A DNA stretch of 49,145 nt, taken from CAYUNE01 sp964446115. GTDB lineage: Bacteria; Desulfobacterota; Desulfobulbia; Desulfobulbales; Desulfobulbaceae. Position numbers and translations under genes: made by a program. How positions within the stretch are numbered: position 1 is the stretch's first letter; each line of letters opens with the position of its first letter. The notes below the pieces were generated by a model, which was given only the letters and a program-made list of their open reading frames with translations, was not told the DNA's origin and did not search any database. Below, in pieces: positions 48,667 through 49,145 of the stretch. The stretch covers positions 1-49,145 of the forward strand of contig CAYUNE010000020.1 in assembly GCA_964446115.1 (NCBI GenBank), written 5' to 3'.

Positions 48667-48855
48667 TCAGTGGAAAATCGAGGTGGGAACCAGAATCAAC
48701 CCGATGATCAGGGCGATGGCCGCGGCCACCAGAGAGCCGAGAACCAGCTTGGTTTCAATGGGCTCCCACGGTTCCGCTCCCTCAAGGACACTGCCTGTAT
48801 CCAGGTTGTCACCGGTCAGAGAGCCGGATCCGCTTTCGTGTCTTTCTTCTGCCAT
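48667..48855 (-). CDS. Single-span membrane miniprotein, first gene of the YeiH-family operon
   Basis: A 62-residue protein with an acidic, hydrophilic N-terminal half (MAEERHESGSGSLTGDNLD) and one C-terminal membrane helix (LVLGSLVAAAIALIIGLILV). AAAGGAGGA precedes the ATG at 48855; longer in-frame starts lack a site. It probably accompanies the transporter. Function unknown. Confidence 0.72.
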   Translation of the reverse strand: MAEERHESGSGSLTGDNLDTGSVLEGAEPWEPIETKLVLGSLVAAAIALIIGLILVPTSIFH

Positions 48856-48944
48856 ATTGTCCTCCTTTCCTGGTGTTGAATGATCAGCCTCCGCCGCACC
48901 AACTGCGGCGAAAGCCACACTACTTCAATGGGTTATTATTAGTT

Positions 48945-48960
48945 TGCAAGAAACAGGCCT
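48945..48960 (-). promoter_or_regulatory. Candidate sigma-54 promoter of the YeiH-family transporter operon
   Basis: On the - strand AGGCCTGTTTCTTGCA shows GG-N10-GC and a perfect TTGCA, very like the element before the SLC13 permease (AGGCGTAATTCTTGCA). The start point would be near 48934, about 80 bases before the miniprotein ATG at 48855. Confidence 0.6.
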
Positions 48961-49039
48961 GAGAAGATCGTCGTTGTTTCTTCCGGGATGGCGGAGAAAA
49001 TACCCATAAAATACAACAAAATGGAAACGGCTTTTGGAG

Positions 49040-49145
49040 ATGCAATACCAGGGCGGGGTAAAAGTGCGGGTCGACCTGACTACTTTGAGCGGCACCCATG
49101 CGGCGATTGCCTCCCGCACGGCCGGCGATCCCCGGATATCGGGGT
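49040..49145 (+). CDS. Possible 5' end of a gene running off the window
   Basis: An open frame from the ATG at 49040 to the window edge (35 codons: MQYQGGVKVRVDLTTLSG...). GGAG lies immediately before the ATG, closer than usual. It is too short to recognise, and a shadow frame on the other strand also exists. Confidence 0.28.
   Translation, partial: MQYQGGVKVRVDLTTLSGTHAAIASRTAGDPRISG

Noticed and set aside
48925..49119. 64-codon - strand open frame at the right edge
   Set aside because: No ribosome site or motif; it overlaps the candidate sigma-54 promoter of the transporter operon.

Overview
This window looks like the chromosome of an anaerobic sulfur-metabolising deltaproteobacterium (Desulfobacterota), most plausibly of the Desulfobulbales/Desulfurivibrio type. 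That is inferred from gene content only: a Qmo/Hdr-type quinone-interacting complex with TusA/DsrE sulfur carriers, a polysulfide/thiosulfate-reductase-like molybdoenzyme, a sulfide:quinone oxidoreductase, an enlarged YeiH-type 'sulfate exporter' family protein, two NhaD Na+/H+ antiporters (suggesting a saline or alkaline habitat), two sigma-54 activators, and tandem MinD-ferredoxin/NifX genes. No rRNA, tRNA, CRISPR array, transposase or phage gene was recognised.

Layout. (1) 0-7.1 kb is a sodium region: nhaD (-), a large SLC13/TrkA-C permease (-) with a likely sigma-54 promoter, a divergent sigma-54 activator with a degenerate receiver (+), and a second nhaD (+). (2) 7.1-12.4 kb holds a ydbH-ynbE-ydbL envelope operon, a LysM/RlpA-like protein, a nitroreductase, a DnaJ-type zinc-finger miniprotein and a small exported protein. 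(3) 12.4-15.9 kb (-) holds an RhlB-like helicase, an FmdE-family protein and a U32 peptidase/tRNA hydroxylation enzyme. (4) 16.0-19.3 kb (+) holds a lone CBM48 protein followed by the Co/Ni ECF transporter cbiM-cbiL-like-cbiQ-cbiO. (5) 19.4-23.0 kb (-) holds a flavodoxin, a stand-alone receiver, two MinD-type ATPases with inserted ferredoxin domains and two NifX-like proteins.

(6) 23.3-30.4 kb (-) is the most interesting block: a Cys-less TusA paralog, DsrE, TusA, MvhD, two HdrA-like flavoproteins (QmoA/QmoB-like), a small winged-helix protein and QmoC. It is preceded by a good sigma-54 promoter and a divergent PAS/Cys-rich sigma-54 activator (30640, +) with a perfect 16-bp palindrome in front. 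No aprAB is present. The arrangement suggests protein-bound sulfur delivered to a membrane-bound flavin/Fe-S complex. (7) 32.1-35.8 kb (-) holds torD-like chaperone, molybdopterin catalytic subunit and four-cluster ferredoxin subunit, with no NrfD-type membrane anchor. (8) 36.1-42.1 kb (-) holds haem/cytochrome genes (ccsA, hemA, a sirC/met8-like gene), a methyltransferase, uppP, a small exported protein and a TlpA-like thioredoxin. (9) 42.3-43.6 kb holds a NUDIX hydrolase (+) and RNase PH (-). (10) 43.8-48.9 kb (-) holds sqr-DUF1641 and a four-gene YeiH-family transporter operon, each with a candidate sigma-54 promoter.

A dispersed repeat of about 85-180 bp occurs four times between genes: inside the cbi operon, twice inside the tusA/dsrE/mvhD stretch, and once as a short derivative before the flavodoxin. 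At least three, perhaps four, sigma-54-type promoters sit before sulfur or sodium genes, so the window reads as a sigma-54-regulated energy-metabolism region. All functional calls rest on motif and family recognition by eye; no database search was run.
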